Shown: positions 38,343 to 49,898 of the stretch, piece by piece | How the letters are laid out: every line of letters starts with the position of its first letter | How positions within the stretch are numbered: position 1 is the stretch's first letter | From: Bigelowiella natans CCMP2755 | Lineage: Eukaryota > Cercozoa > Chlorarachniophyceae | Assembly: GCA_000320545.1 (NCBI GenBank) | Contig: ADNK01001510.1 | Coordinates: forward strand, 7,501-71,500 | DNA length: 64,000 nt | Direction: 5' to 3' | Made by a program: the position numbers and the translations under genes | The notes under the pieces: generated by a model | What the model saw: only the letters and a program-made list of their open reading frames with translations | Databases searched by the model: none | What the model was told of the DNA's origin: nothing

Positions 38343-38681
38343 TCTTGGAGGAAACACTTGTTGTTTGGCACTTTATGATGCCAAAATGGCCTGCGTTTAG
38401 GCTAAAAAAAGATGGGGAACTTGTTCTCGTACATCTGTTGTTGTTGTTGTTGTTGTTGTTGTTGTCTCATCATTCATCGCCATGAACATTAGTCAGAAAT
38501 ATATCCTAGTCTTTCCTAAGACAGATGATACCGATGAGCGACTAAATAACTCACTTGTTACTAGCCACTAACTTAACATCACCAATTAGTCAAAAATATA
38601 TACCAGAACTTTCTTAGTATAGATGATAGTCGATGAGCTACTGAACTGATTACTATTCAAACCAATCAACGCCACCACCAA
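38343..38681. promoter_or_regulatory. Head-to-head shared upstream region with a duplicated element
   Basis: About 340 bp lie between the rhomboid and multi-YjbQ start codons. It holds a (GTT)n run (about 38434-38464) and two diverged copies of an element of about 65 bp spaced 97 bp apart (about 38489-38555 and 38586-38652). Confidence 0.55.
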
Positions 38682-39295
38682 ATGAGCTCCAAGGTAGGAA
38701 GTGGAGGTACGACCAAGAGGAGGTGGTTCCAGAAACGCATCGAGGTCAAGTGTCCGAAGGCATCAGGGAGAAATGGAACTCATTGCTACTTGGCTACAAC
38801 CGCCATCCTCCGTCAAATACCGGAGATACGGTAGAGAACTAAAAAACGTCACGTTTGCAATCATTTGTCCAATGTGCTCGAAGTGATCTCCTTCATTTCA
38901 GCTTTTCACATCTCTACACGTTGCTCCTTCTGTTTCAGCCTCCTTCAACGAATACAAATTTAGTACGTCTCATATTATTCTGTTGTAAAGGTCAATAAAG
39001 TCCGGTGCAATTAACTTTTTCCTAAACTCTCCGGGTGGCAGGTAAATCGCATGCATAGACAAAACAAATCTCCATGTATGCGAAGGCACATATTCTGCTT
39101 GTTTCTCGACAATGATATACTCTTCTCCCTTTCCATATCTCTCATCCAGCCTCTCAGTCAATGAAAACGCCGATCCCACAGTGCGCACTGATATGGATGG
39201 TGCTATGGAGAGAATGTGTGAAGCTGGCGTTGGCCAAAACGGAATGAAAGATAGAAACCTCCAAAGTCGTAAAAGAGCGTGGAAGAATATATACA

Positions 39296-39331
<36 letters not shown>

Positions 39332-41915
39332 TCTTCTTTTTGTTTCTTAATCCGAGAGTGGCTCAGCCTCATCTTCACCCAATCCTAGGAGCATTTAAAT
39401 CGTCTCTATTTGGCCAATCGCTCACACTTCCGGTTGCGGACGGAAACATTCTCTTTGGTGCTTACGGATAGACTAGTTTACATTTAAATTCATAACCTCT
39501 ATAATTTATGTATCTATACAAATTTGTATTCCTACCTGCGCACTACACATACACAGAGCACGAGGGTTTATCACCATTAACACATACAAATTGATGAAGC
39601 CATCACAGCTCCTCCTCTGTCTGCCATCATCATACTGATTGATTACTAGGAACTTGGCAGGGAATATACCTTTGTAGCTGGGACGATGATAGAGACGATG
39701 ATGGTGATAATGGCGGGTGCCCCGTCAGGAAGATCACTGTGACAATCTACCATGAACCTTCTGCTCAGGTCAATAATATGATAAAAAGACAGAACAAATA
39801 GCAGTAGTGCAATAGAAGAAACAACAAGATTTGCGCGTTTGTCCGTAGGTTCGCAATGTTACAGTTAAGCCACCGGAGAGAGGAGTGCACTCCATCACTG
39901 CGGAGATAGCGAAGGTGCGGTAGAAGAAAAAGAGGAGGAGGAAACGCTGTGTTTCACGGACTGAGCATAGTATTGATATGTTGTTCCCACTGATTTATTA
40001 TAACCGGCTTTTATCTTGTTGCTGTTAGAACTACTTGTGGTGTTTGTAGTAGTAGCGGCAGCAATAGGATCTATGTATTCGGATGATGTTCTTTAGAGAT
40101 GTACGTGCACATGAATGCATGTGTATTGTTGTAAGGGGTTTCATCTGGAAACAAAAAACGGTGGAGCAAAGTCAGGGAAAAAACAGAAAATGGGGCAAGG
40201 TTCGTTCGTCTTTAGTACCGCTACTATCCCAAGTAAAAATAAAATGTATAATCTACACATTGATCGGTCTTCCTCTTCATCGAGTCATTCCCATTCTTCC
40301 TCTCTTATTGCTCCTCCTCTTCTGCCCATGCTTCTTCATGCCTCTATTATAATTTCTATCACTTGTTCTTGCATCATGAATGATAGGCGTTCTCTATGCA
40401 ATGGTCAAACACACTTCGGCATCCATGGGCCTTACGTGCGTGAAGCCCCAAGATATGAAGACACTGGACAAAGCATTTGATAACGTTGTACCCGAGAAAT
40501 GGAACGATGAGTTCTTCATCCATACATACGAAGGCCCAGGTTGATATTGTTGTTGATGTTGATGACGACGATGACGACGAAGATACCCATGGCTCCTGTT
40601 ACAATTGGCCTTTACTACTACTACTACAACTACTACTACTACTACTATTGTAGACGATATGCCTGGCCACGTAAAGTCTTCATTATTTGGTGTGGCGACA
40701 TCTCTGCCCATAAACGGGGGGGAAATCGATCTACCGGAAAATGTAGGCCTTGTGCTCGGGGGTAGGATTATGTAAAAAAATATGATGATGATGACGATGA
40801 AGGAGGATGTGTTTCAAGTAGAGATGCGGAAGACCACTCATTTTTCTCTAATCTGCTCATCTTGTGCAAGCAATGTTATTATTAACATTTATTACGTTGT
40901 TCCTAGAGCATCGTGACGTAGGATGGGGGCACACTAGAAGGGTCGATGAAGAACATATTCTCTTTACAGAATAAGCATTACAATCAATAATATACTTGGT
41001 GACACCTCTCAACACATATCACAAAGAGCGTGTGCGGTCGTTTGTTCCATTCATTTCCGGTCAAATATAGCTATAGCTACAATTTGTCTCTTTTTCAGGT
41101 CGTAGGTGTGAAAATCACAGACGGAGTCATCGCATCGAAGGAAGTCCAAATAAGCGGGGACGACGACATTAAAGGGGACATCTCCCCACTCATTGTAAAG
41201 GCGGTTACTGGTCAATACTTTTTACGATTCGTCTTCGTTTTGGCATACGCTTTCCATTTCTGATGAGCCTACGCACGTGCAACAAACACGCACATACTAT
41301 AACACGCGCGTGCCCACGTATCTCCAACACACTTGAATAGCTCCACATTATGACTGACTTGTGCATACTTTAGTATTTAGTATTATTTATTGTTAATATC
41401 TTAGTCTTCTACTTGGTTTGTCAGAGATATCATCGGTTGAAGCTGGATGGTGCACACTAATTGCAAAAGGAGACGTCACATCAGCCCTGACAACGGTAAA
41501 GTACCAGCACAAACCTGTCTTAAATTAGAGAGATATAGAATCCACATCTACATGTATCTAACAAAATGCGGTTGGGAGGGCTACAATATATCATAAAAGC
41601 AGTTCTCTTTGTACTACCTTTCGTCGTCTTGATTAGTTTCCGAAAGGCAGCAAAGACGATGATGACGATAAGGAGATCGATATGGCCAAGCACTTTAGGA
41701 ATCTAACCTCTAGTGATACCGGGTTGGCATTTGCTGGAAAATCTTTAACAATACCCATAATAGATGGGGATCTGGATACCAGAGAACAGGCTATTATGTA
41801 TCTGTGCAACTCAGATAATCTCTCATCGAATACAAATCAGAACAATAAAGGCGGGGTAAAGACAGTTCACGTCCTCGTTCTTGGCGGGGAAAAAGTTAAA
41901 AATGAGCACAAGTGA
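38682..41915 (+). CDS. Tandem YjbQ/UPF0047-domain protein
   Basis: Module 1 opens at 38682-38830 (RWFQKRIEVKC, LRQIPEIR), has SLSVNENADPTVRTDM near 39151 and LGAFKSSLFGQSLTLPV near 39390, then joins at 39659 to GTWQGIYLC and VRKITVTIY. Module 2 uses 39849-39914 (ERGVHSITAEIAK), about 40390-40540 (MVKHTSASMGLTC, HTYEGPG), about 40656-40752 (DDMPGHVKSSLFGVATSLP), 40918-40953 (EHRDVGW) and 41099 onward. A third, diverged module follows (WCTLIAKGDVTSALTT; AGKSLTIPIIDGDL; VKTVHVLVLGGE), ending TGA 41915. YjbQ proteins are small single-domain proteins; some complement thiamin-phosphate synthase defects, but the physiological role is unclear. Only module 2 keeps the HTSAS signature. I could not find the matching exon of module 1 or one exon of module 2, so the full frame is not proven. 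Confidence 0.78.
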
Positions 41916-44237
41916 TGACATCATCAGCTGTGCATAATGTATGTTAGTGTAGTGATTAGTTCTGGTAGCAGTGGTTGGTAATGGCAGACAATATATCACA
42001 TATATGGAATGTAACTCGCAATATACAATGCGAAAGTACTCACGTGCATGCAAACAATATGGACATATTTCTGTATGTCATATGCAAGAAATCTTGCGCA
42101 AGGTGTCTAGATATGTGCCGATAGTAGACGTACTCTATTACTGCTAGACTGACGGTCTTTGTTATAGGGATACATTGCATGATGCGATGGTACTCCCGCT
42201 TACGACTTAGTGAAACAGCAATTGCGTTAGCACAACTATAATCTAGATAATAAATGCATCGATAGTCAATATGTTACATAGTCATCACACACAGGTGACA
42301 CCTCTAGACATTTGATCGACCGCGAATTGCATAAATGCATCTTCGTCTAGTACATGTAAGCTGCCGTAGCGCAATCCTAATGAGGTGAGCGCTACATTCT
42401 CACCTGATTGCAGCATACATACCTACGTAGTATTTCATATTGTAGCTACATCAGGATATGACCATTGAAAAGATTATATCACTTATTCATTACATCCGTC
42501 TCATATTGTCATTGCAATCTTATTGATTGGTTTCACTTGCATTATAAAGACAACGTTGCAACGTAGTGGTTTATGCCCAGTGCTGTGTTATACATGTAGA
42601 ATGTGTCATCTGGCTCCATGAGTGTGCTCGATCTTCATACACAGATACAGTTGGCTTTGGAAAATCTTTGTCGGCAAATGCTCCTAAAGTTACTATTAAC
42701 ATATCGTCCATCCCATCGAATCGATAGTAAACCGTTGATCCGCAACTGTGTCATAGGGAGGAAAGAAGTCAAGTCGAAGGGTGTTTTATTTCTCAGTCAT
42801 AAGAGCATTCAGGAGTTTCTAAAGTTTCATTTACAACAGAACAAAATTTTTTTTGAAATTATTATGATTGTGATGGCCTTAATATACAATATCTGGCAGA
42901 GTCTCTACTTAAAGTAAATACTGACTTTGGACAGAAGTGGAAATGAATCTTGCCCGCGTTTTCATCGCCTTTTCGTGTATAGACAGTACTGGATACTTTT
43001 CCCTCAATTTTTACTTTGCTGCAACTATATCGTGCTTGGGCTCCGAATGCGCTTCCAGTGCGTCTTTGGCATTCGTAACAATGACAGACTGAAACCCTTT
43101 ATATTTTGAAAGAAGAGCTAAACTAAGGCAGCATGTTTTTGAATATCGATAGAATGCAAGGCAACTATGGTCGCATCAGGCGTGTTGAACCAAGAGAAAT
43201 GCTGTCATTGATCTGTATGGAAATCGATGGAGTGATCATGCAAAACTCCACCTAATAGGATTTCCCAGGCAAGTTAGCTTAATATTTCCACAGCAACACT
43301 GCGCCATTCTAATAATATCCTTCTTGCTTGCGCCACTCTGCCCTGAAAGAGGAGCAAAAACGATATATATGCCGTAAGCGAACGCAAGGCCTCTTATCCC
43401 TGAGCCTTACCATTAGAAGCTCCAGGCTTGGAACATTCTTCTCCCTTGATTTCCAGTTTAGTAGCACCCGTGGATGGAGGTGCAGACATTACCTTGCCGT
43501 CAATACAATAAATATGTGTTTTATGTGCCTCGTGCGGGTATTATTGTCGGTTAGTCTGCACTACGATATCTCCTACCCCCCTTTCGCTCCTTCTCTCTTC
43601 TTTAATTAAATGGAAGCATGTAAGAGAAGGAGGGAGAGAGAGAGAGAGGACATCCAAACACTACTCCGAACGGATCATCACACTTTAGAGCACGGTTTGT
43701 ATGGATTTCAACGTGCGACAACACAATATTCCTAAACAAGTGAAGAAAGCCCTTGAAACCTAGTAAATATCGTTTAATGCATAAAAGTATGTAAATTGCA
43801 TTCAAGCGACACGACCAACGTGGCTTCGCAACGATTAAAGGGAAAGAGGTGGATATCTGGACGAACGTTGCAAATTCAGAGACATTTCACGGAATTCCAA
43901 CTCAAATCTACATAAAATCCCCTCCATTTGCAACATATATTGAAGAATTAATAATTCAATCGCGTAAGCCTGTTGTTTTCAGTGGCACAGGGGGGTGGTG
44001 ATGGAGGGAGAGGGGGATTAAAAATATTTGTGCGAACGAGTTAGTGAGCAATATTTGTTATTTAACGTTATTCAAATAAATGGAAATTGGGTGAAAAGTA
44101 ACTTTTATGTATTGTTACGTTTACTCAGTTATTCTTATCATTGTCAGCCTTCACAGCCACAAACATATGTTATCAGTATGTTTGTCAAACACTGATCTTC
44201 GATTGATTCTTGCACTTATTTCTCTTAGGTATTAGCC
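41916..44237. other. Spacer and probable 5' untranslated intron
   Basis: The 42000-42600 part is a palindrome-rich 3' island like the others. From 42600 to 44000 there are short frames (for example 42619-42917, plus strand) without family resemblance or consistent splice sites, and I do not call them genes. A TTAG acceptor at 44229, just before the next start codon, suggests that part of this stretch is a 5' UTR intron. Confidence 0.45.
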
Positions 44238-44483
44238 ATGGTTGTATCCGCATTCGTAAGAGCAGTCGTTGGGTCCTTTAGTGGTCTCCCTCATGGGGCA
44301 AAGATCCCTGCTATGGTTACTGTTGGCTGCATTGGGTCCACAGTCATCTACGAAACTTTCGTCATTCCAAGTAACATAGCTTGATGATATTTAGTGATAA
44401 TCATTAATATTGAAATAAACAATAAATACCGGAAAATAATGAGACATTTTGGTATCATCTCCATTCTAATTTCACTGGGATGT

Positions 44484-44558
<75 letters not shown>

Positions 44559-44610
44559 AAGAGAGAGAGAGAGAGGAGAGAGAGAGAGGAGGGAGAGAAT
44601 GTATCCAGAT

Positions 44611-44646
<36 letters not shown>

Positions 44647-44836
44647 CACTTTACTAAAAGATAACTTACACGCAAATCTATCATGGCATGAAGTAAAAAG
44701 CAGAAGTTTTGTTTGAGTTAAGTTTGTTTTTGTTGCTTGATTCGTAGAAAACACCCCGAAAACCATGAATGATGCTTGGAAAGCTAAGAATAAAGAATAC
44801 GGAGCTCATCAAAAGATGAACCCTATTAAGGGATAA
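44238..44836 (+). CDS. Small single-TM protein, 73 residues
   Basis: Two exons join in phase: 44238-44370 (start GCCATGG) and 44748-44836 (TAA). The first exon encodes a short N-terminus and a hydrophobic segment (VTVGCIGSTVIYETFVIP). The second encodes a basic, soluble tail (KTMNDAWKAKNKEYGAHQ). The size, single mid-protein TM and Lys-rich tail resemble small accessory subunits of mitochondrial respiratory complexes, but I recognise no specific family. The intron contains (TA)n(TG)n, GA and a second TG tract. Confidence 0.62.
44489..44558. repeat. (TA)n-(TG)n compound microsatellite
   Basis: A TA run followed directly by a TG run inside the intron of the 73-residue protein gene, with a second TG tract about 60 bp later. 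Confidence 0.95.
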
Positions 44837-45923
44837 GATTGCTGTTCCTGAAAGCATACTTCGAATTATGGCCCAATCCTATACCAAGATTATCTGACAA
44901 GATATTCTATGTTTTTGGCATGTATGATGGTATAAGTTATAACATGCAATATATTATAGAGCCTGATACATACTGGCATGCAGGAATTGCTACGTTGCGC
45001 TTGTTTGTATATCTGGAGCCGCATACACGTGATGTAAGATTCTATAGCGTCGGTGTACGTAGTAGATGCATCCGCATACTATTCTGAGTTATTCGGAATG
45101 CGAAGGTCAAATAGAAGCAGTGTGCATTGCCTGCGATGATAGTGTTTGCTTATTATACATCTGCGCGCCCGCCAGTCTTCATCGATCGTTCGAGATGTGA
45201 TCGACACGTCTAGACTTGACATGCTATACTAGTATACACAGCAATTACGTTAAATGTATATGGCTAGATAGCGCTTGCTTGAGCTAGCAGCATATAATTA
45301 CCTACAGTAGCTAGTTAAGATGCACGCACCACGTGACATGGTGCTGCACGACATGCATGCTAGCGTGCACGGTGGACACGATATAACTAGATAAGGATGC
45401 TTTTTCAAATTCATGCAGAAAGCACACAATACAAACAACAGGAAGCAACGTACAGGTTACAATATGCAGCATGAGCGCTGCCACTGTGCACTGAAATGAC
45501 GCGCTGCTGCAATATCTAAATATAATTTATTTTTTGTAGTAAGAAGCAAGCTCATGGTATAAAATTTAAAAAATTATCCATGGGCTCTCGTCAGTCTGCT
45601 TTTTAGTACCCTGTACCGCCAGACATGCAGGCACTCGCTCGCTCTGCCCATGCACGCTTAGACTACAATAGTTGGCAAACATGTGGACGTTTGTTCGAAT
45701 ATCTCTCGATCGATCGATACTGGCAATAATAGACAACGTATATCTATTATCAAGTCGTAGCACGAGCCCATGCAAAGCGAGTGATAAGTGCATCACTACA
45801 TGTGCCCTCACACATGATGAATGGCGAGTCGAATTGCTGTCAATAATTATTCGCTACATGACTTGAATTGCTACACTTCTATATGCCGCTGATTTTTTAA
45901 CTATTATTGTAAAACGCTATATG
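44837..45923. other. Convergent spacer, palindrome-rich island
   Basis: No gene is supported. Between about 45210 and 45391 there are seven CTAG tetramers, where fewer than one would be expected by chance, together with many CATG and TGCA. It lies between the 3' ends of the 73-residue protein gene and the ABC transporter gene. Confidence 0.6.
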
Positions 45924-46707
45924 TCATTTCTCTACCCAATTTACAAACGAAAACAACATGATATTTATCAATCTTAATCCCCCAACAAAAACCACTGTAA
46001 TGGCAAGATAGAACCCCACGCTCTGAGTCATATTAAACCTGATGGTTGAATGTACTTCTAGTTACGCGGTAGCTAAATAATGCATTTTATGACAGACAAT
46101 ATCATTGGCAAGGATGTTGAATTACTGGTCTAAGACGTCGTTTCCGCTTGTGATTGGACAGTAGTAACGAAAGCAGTTCGGATCATTTAACTGCAATATT
46201 ATAATATTCTTACCATTTAGCAAATTAAATAAAATAAAGTGGTTGGTGGTTTTGCCAATGATAGTGAGTATATGGCAGGGACAACGCCAGCAACAAGATC
46301 CATGAGCATCTTGAAAAGGTGTCAGTGGATAGGAGCCATAACGTGCTTTATGTCTTTAATACTAAATTGTTCTTTCCTACTCCTACTCTTTCCCCCTCCT
46401 TCTCCAATACACACAGTTACTAATCCTACACATGCAGCACTCTTGCCATGAGAACTACTACTACTACCATGATAACAATAATAATGGCAATAATTATGAT
46501 TTTACCTGCCCTACACAAGATGAATTGCTGCTCACAAATACAGGAACCGCTCCCTATGTTATTACTTCTTTATTATCATCATCATTATTATTATCATTGC
46601 GTGTACCATTGATACAGCAACAGTGCACTAGTATTTATTTTTGAATTTGACAAGGAAATAATTGCGAATATCCGAATTGAATAATATTAACATTCTTTCC
46701 ACCACTT

Positions 46708-46744
<37 letters not shown>

Positions 46745-48980
46745 GCTACTGCTACAACCTCATTTCCAGGACAAGATACGTCTAAGCCATCAAGCTCATT
46801 AACACAAAAGAAGGAGAGGGGATATCGGACCGAATTGATGTAATACAACCAGACCCAGTAGTCTGGAATGTTTGCTTCTTTCACGAGAAACCCGGCAAAT
46901 AGTGACTGGATGGTCATCAACAATGTGAAGACTCCGAGTCCAATTTGCTCGTTTGGCAATCCAAATGCACAGCTCTCTGCGATAGTAAGTCCGAGGAAAA
47001 ACACCAGAATCACTCCAATCCAACATAGAAAGAACCGTGCTCCTCCATCCTCTAGATTAAGGCCCGACAAGAAGTACACCATAATCGTGAAGATTGTGGC
47101 TCGAGGAATGAAAACTGCTGCATCGGCCAGCAATTGTGTGACATAAAACACCCACCTAATCGATCAAACAGCATTCGTTTCTCCAATTATCAAAATGATG
47201 GCTTTGATGCAAGGTGGAGTGCTGCCACCACTATACTTACATTTACATGATATTCTCAAAAGAAAAACTAACAATCGGCATTCTTCTTCTTCCTCTTCTT
47301 CTACTTCTTCTTCTCTCACTGTTACTACTACAACTATTACTGCTAATACTATATGCTACCCGCGGTACATATTTGCCGTTGTTTCTCGGAAGAAGGAGGA
47401 ACGTGACTTAATAAGTAGCTGTATTTTATACGAGCTTGAGAAACAGATAAAGATCAGGGACAGAAAGAAAATTGCGACACGATTCGTTGCACCGCTTTGG
47501 TCAGTGGCAAGCTGGAAGAAGAGAGTGCCGAAAACAAATCCCATGATTACTATCGATCCGAACTGGCTTCTAATCGTGTCTAGATCACGTGCAGTGGTCG
47601 CAAGTGAACGTCTCATCACCGTTGTAAATTGATCCATGGCTCCTTTGGCGAAGACAGAAGCAAATGTCGGTACTTTGAGCCCACCTTCAACCAAAGCATT
47701 CTCTGTCTTAAACACGCCCTTTTCCAAAATTCCCTTAGTTTCAAGCCATATCTTTGTCTTTAGAAAGACGTCAGCAGGCTGAATCATTAGCTCTTCAGTC
47801 GTCAACATCGTCGTGGTTGTCGTTTTTCCTTCTCCCTTCTCCTCTTCTTCTCTTCCCTTCTTCTTCTCCATCTTCTTTCGAGGCCCTCCTAGTGCCTCTA
47901 ACGCAAAATCTGCAATGTTGCGCCCCTCTCGAAGGTCTCCTAGCTGCATTTTGTGGCAGTAGTCCTTGACAGCATCGACATTGCCAAAATATGATACACG
48001 TCCACCTTGTGCTTCTTGAGGCGTTTTGAATGGCTGTAAGATGAGAATCCGCTTAAACCTGGCAAACAGCTCCGCTGATGGCTGATGTATCGTACAAATC
48101 ACTGCAAGACCCCTGCGAGCAAGAGTTGACACCGTATCAATGACAGCCATTGCTGATACAGAGTCCAGACCCGTCGTTGGCTCATCGAGGAAAAGAATTG
48201 TTGGGCGTGCAACCAGCTCCACAGCAATTGCTGTCTTTTTGCGTAACTCAGGAGAAATACCACCTGTATCTAAATTTCCAATGATTCGGTCTCTGACGTG
48301 TGATATGCCAACCGACTCCATTGTATGCTCCACTTCTTCCTTTATTTCATTTTCGTCGCTTGTCTCGAGGCGCAGTCTGAAGAGATTATGGTGTTGACGA
48401 TAATGTTGGCTATTTTAGAATATGCAGTATTGCAGGTAAAGAATCGTCACTATGCTCTGTCATGATGTTAGTGATGATGATGATGAGGAGGAGGAGGAGA
48501 ATACTACACTCACAATCTCTGTCTATTCATCATTCATTCCTCATTATCATTATCGCACCCTCTTCTTGTTGTTGTTCTTTTATTATTATGATTATATTAC
48601 CTGGCTGAGAAGTAGACTGATTCCTCAACAGTAGCAAGCTCAACATGTGAATCAAACTGCTCAACATACCCCGCAATCCGAGGGAAATACTCATTCGCAG
48701 GCTTGCCATTTACCTGGAAAGGCAACAGTATTCTTTCTGTTAGGAAGCGCTACTGCTGCTGCTGTGTTGGTGTGGTGTGTTGGTCATTATTTGCTAATCG
48801 AACATAAAGGACACGACCAGGATTTCTCCAGTGATTGTCCCACTGGATTTTTTCCCAGCAATAACGTCTAAGAGCGTTGACTTTCCCGCTCCCGAGGGTC
48901 CCATAAGTGCTACCATATCGCCGGGCTTTGCGTATCTAGAGTTTATTTACAAATATAATAATTTAGATATCTATATAAAT

Positions 48981-49017
<37 letters not shown>

Positions 49018-49866
49018 CGTGTGTATGGCTGCATGAAGTCCCGACTTATCATGTTGATCACACTCATAAAGCAGCAGCATTATTTTTGAATTATTACATT
49101 ACTACCACTACCTACCCCGCGACATTGTTGAGGAGCTTTATTTGTTGTGACTTGTCTTTTTGGTTCACCACGGTATAACTTAAGTTCTTCCATTCGATGT
49201 AGCTCACTGTCTTGCTTCTTAGCAAATCGAGGTACTCCTCACTGATATCATCTAATGATAGGGATGGAATGATGTTGTTAATGTTGTTGTTGTTGATGAT
49301 GATGATGAGAAGATGAAGACGATGCTATATGAATAACGTCTACGGCTGCATCCTTCATCGCTAGATATTGCAATGACATTTTGATTAAAATTTAGTATTA
49401 GAATAAAAACTCACAATTGTGAAGCATTGCATTCTATTAGTCATTACTAGTCGTTAAATGCACTAGGAAAACAGCTTACGTATTATTCCATTCGTTCAAA
49501 CAGTACCTGAAGCGTGGCCAGCATAAACAGATGCAATTCTTTTATTCTTCTCTTCACCGGCATCATCATCACCACCATCTTTCTTTTCCTTGAGAAACTT
49601 TTTCTTCGTAGCACCTAGTGATGAGGATGTATCACCATGGCGAACTCCTCCTCCCCCTCCTCCTTCCGGTTGAAAACGAGGTGGCTCCTCTTGGTCACCA
49701 AGCTCATGCTGCCTTATAACAAGTCCCCAGAAAGATAGTGCATTGAATACACTAATGAATGCGATCATATAATACAAAACCTGACAATAATGATAGTAAT
49801 ATTAATGATGATGATAGTCAGGAGGAGGGTGGAATGAGAGATGACGATGATGAAATGAAGACAATA

Positions 49867-49898
<32 letters not shown>

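Noticed and set aside
42619-42917. Possible small gene after the multi-YjbQ gene
   Set aside because: No family resemblance, no convincing start context and no splice partners; it lies at the edge of a palindrome-rich spacer.
43328-43805. Short frames on both strands between 43.3 and 43.8 kb
   Set aside because: The frames conflict with each other and have shadow-like composition; more likely 5' UTR or intron of the 73-residue protein gene.
46239-46330. Minus-strand segment [15 protein letters not shown] as an exon of the ABC transporter
   Set aside because: The flanking exons 46553-46506, 46190-46126 and 46038-45924 join in phase and restore the family sequence without it, and it has no usable donor before a stop codon.
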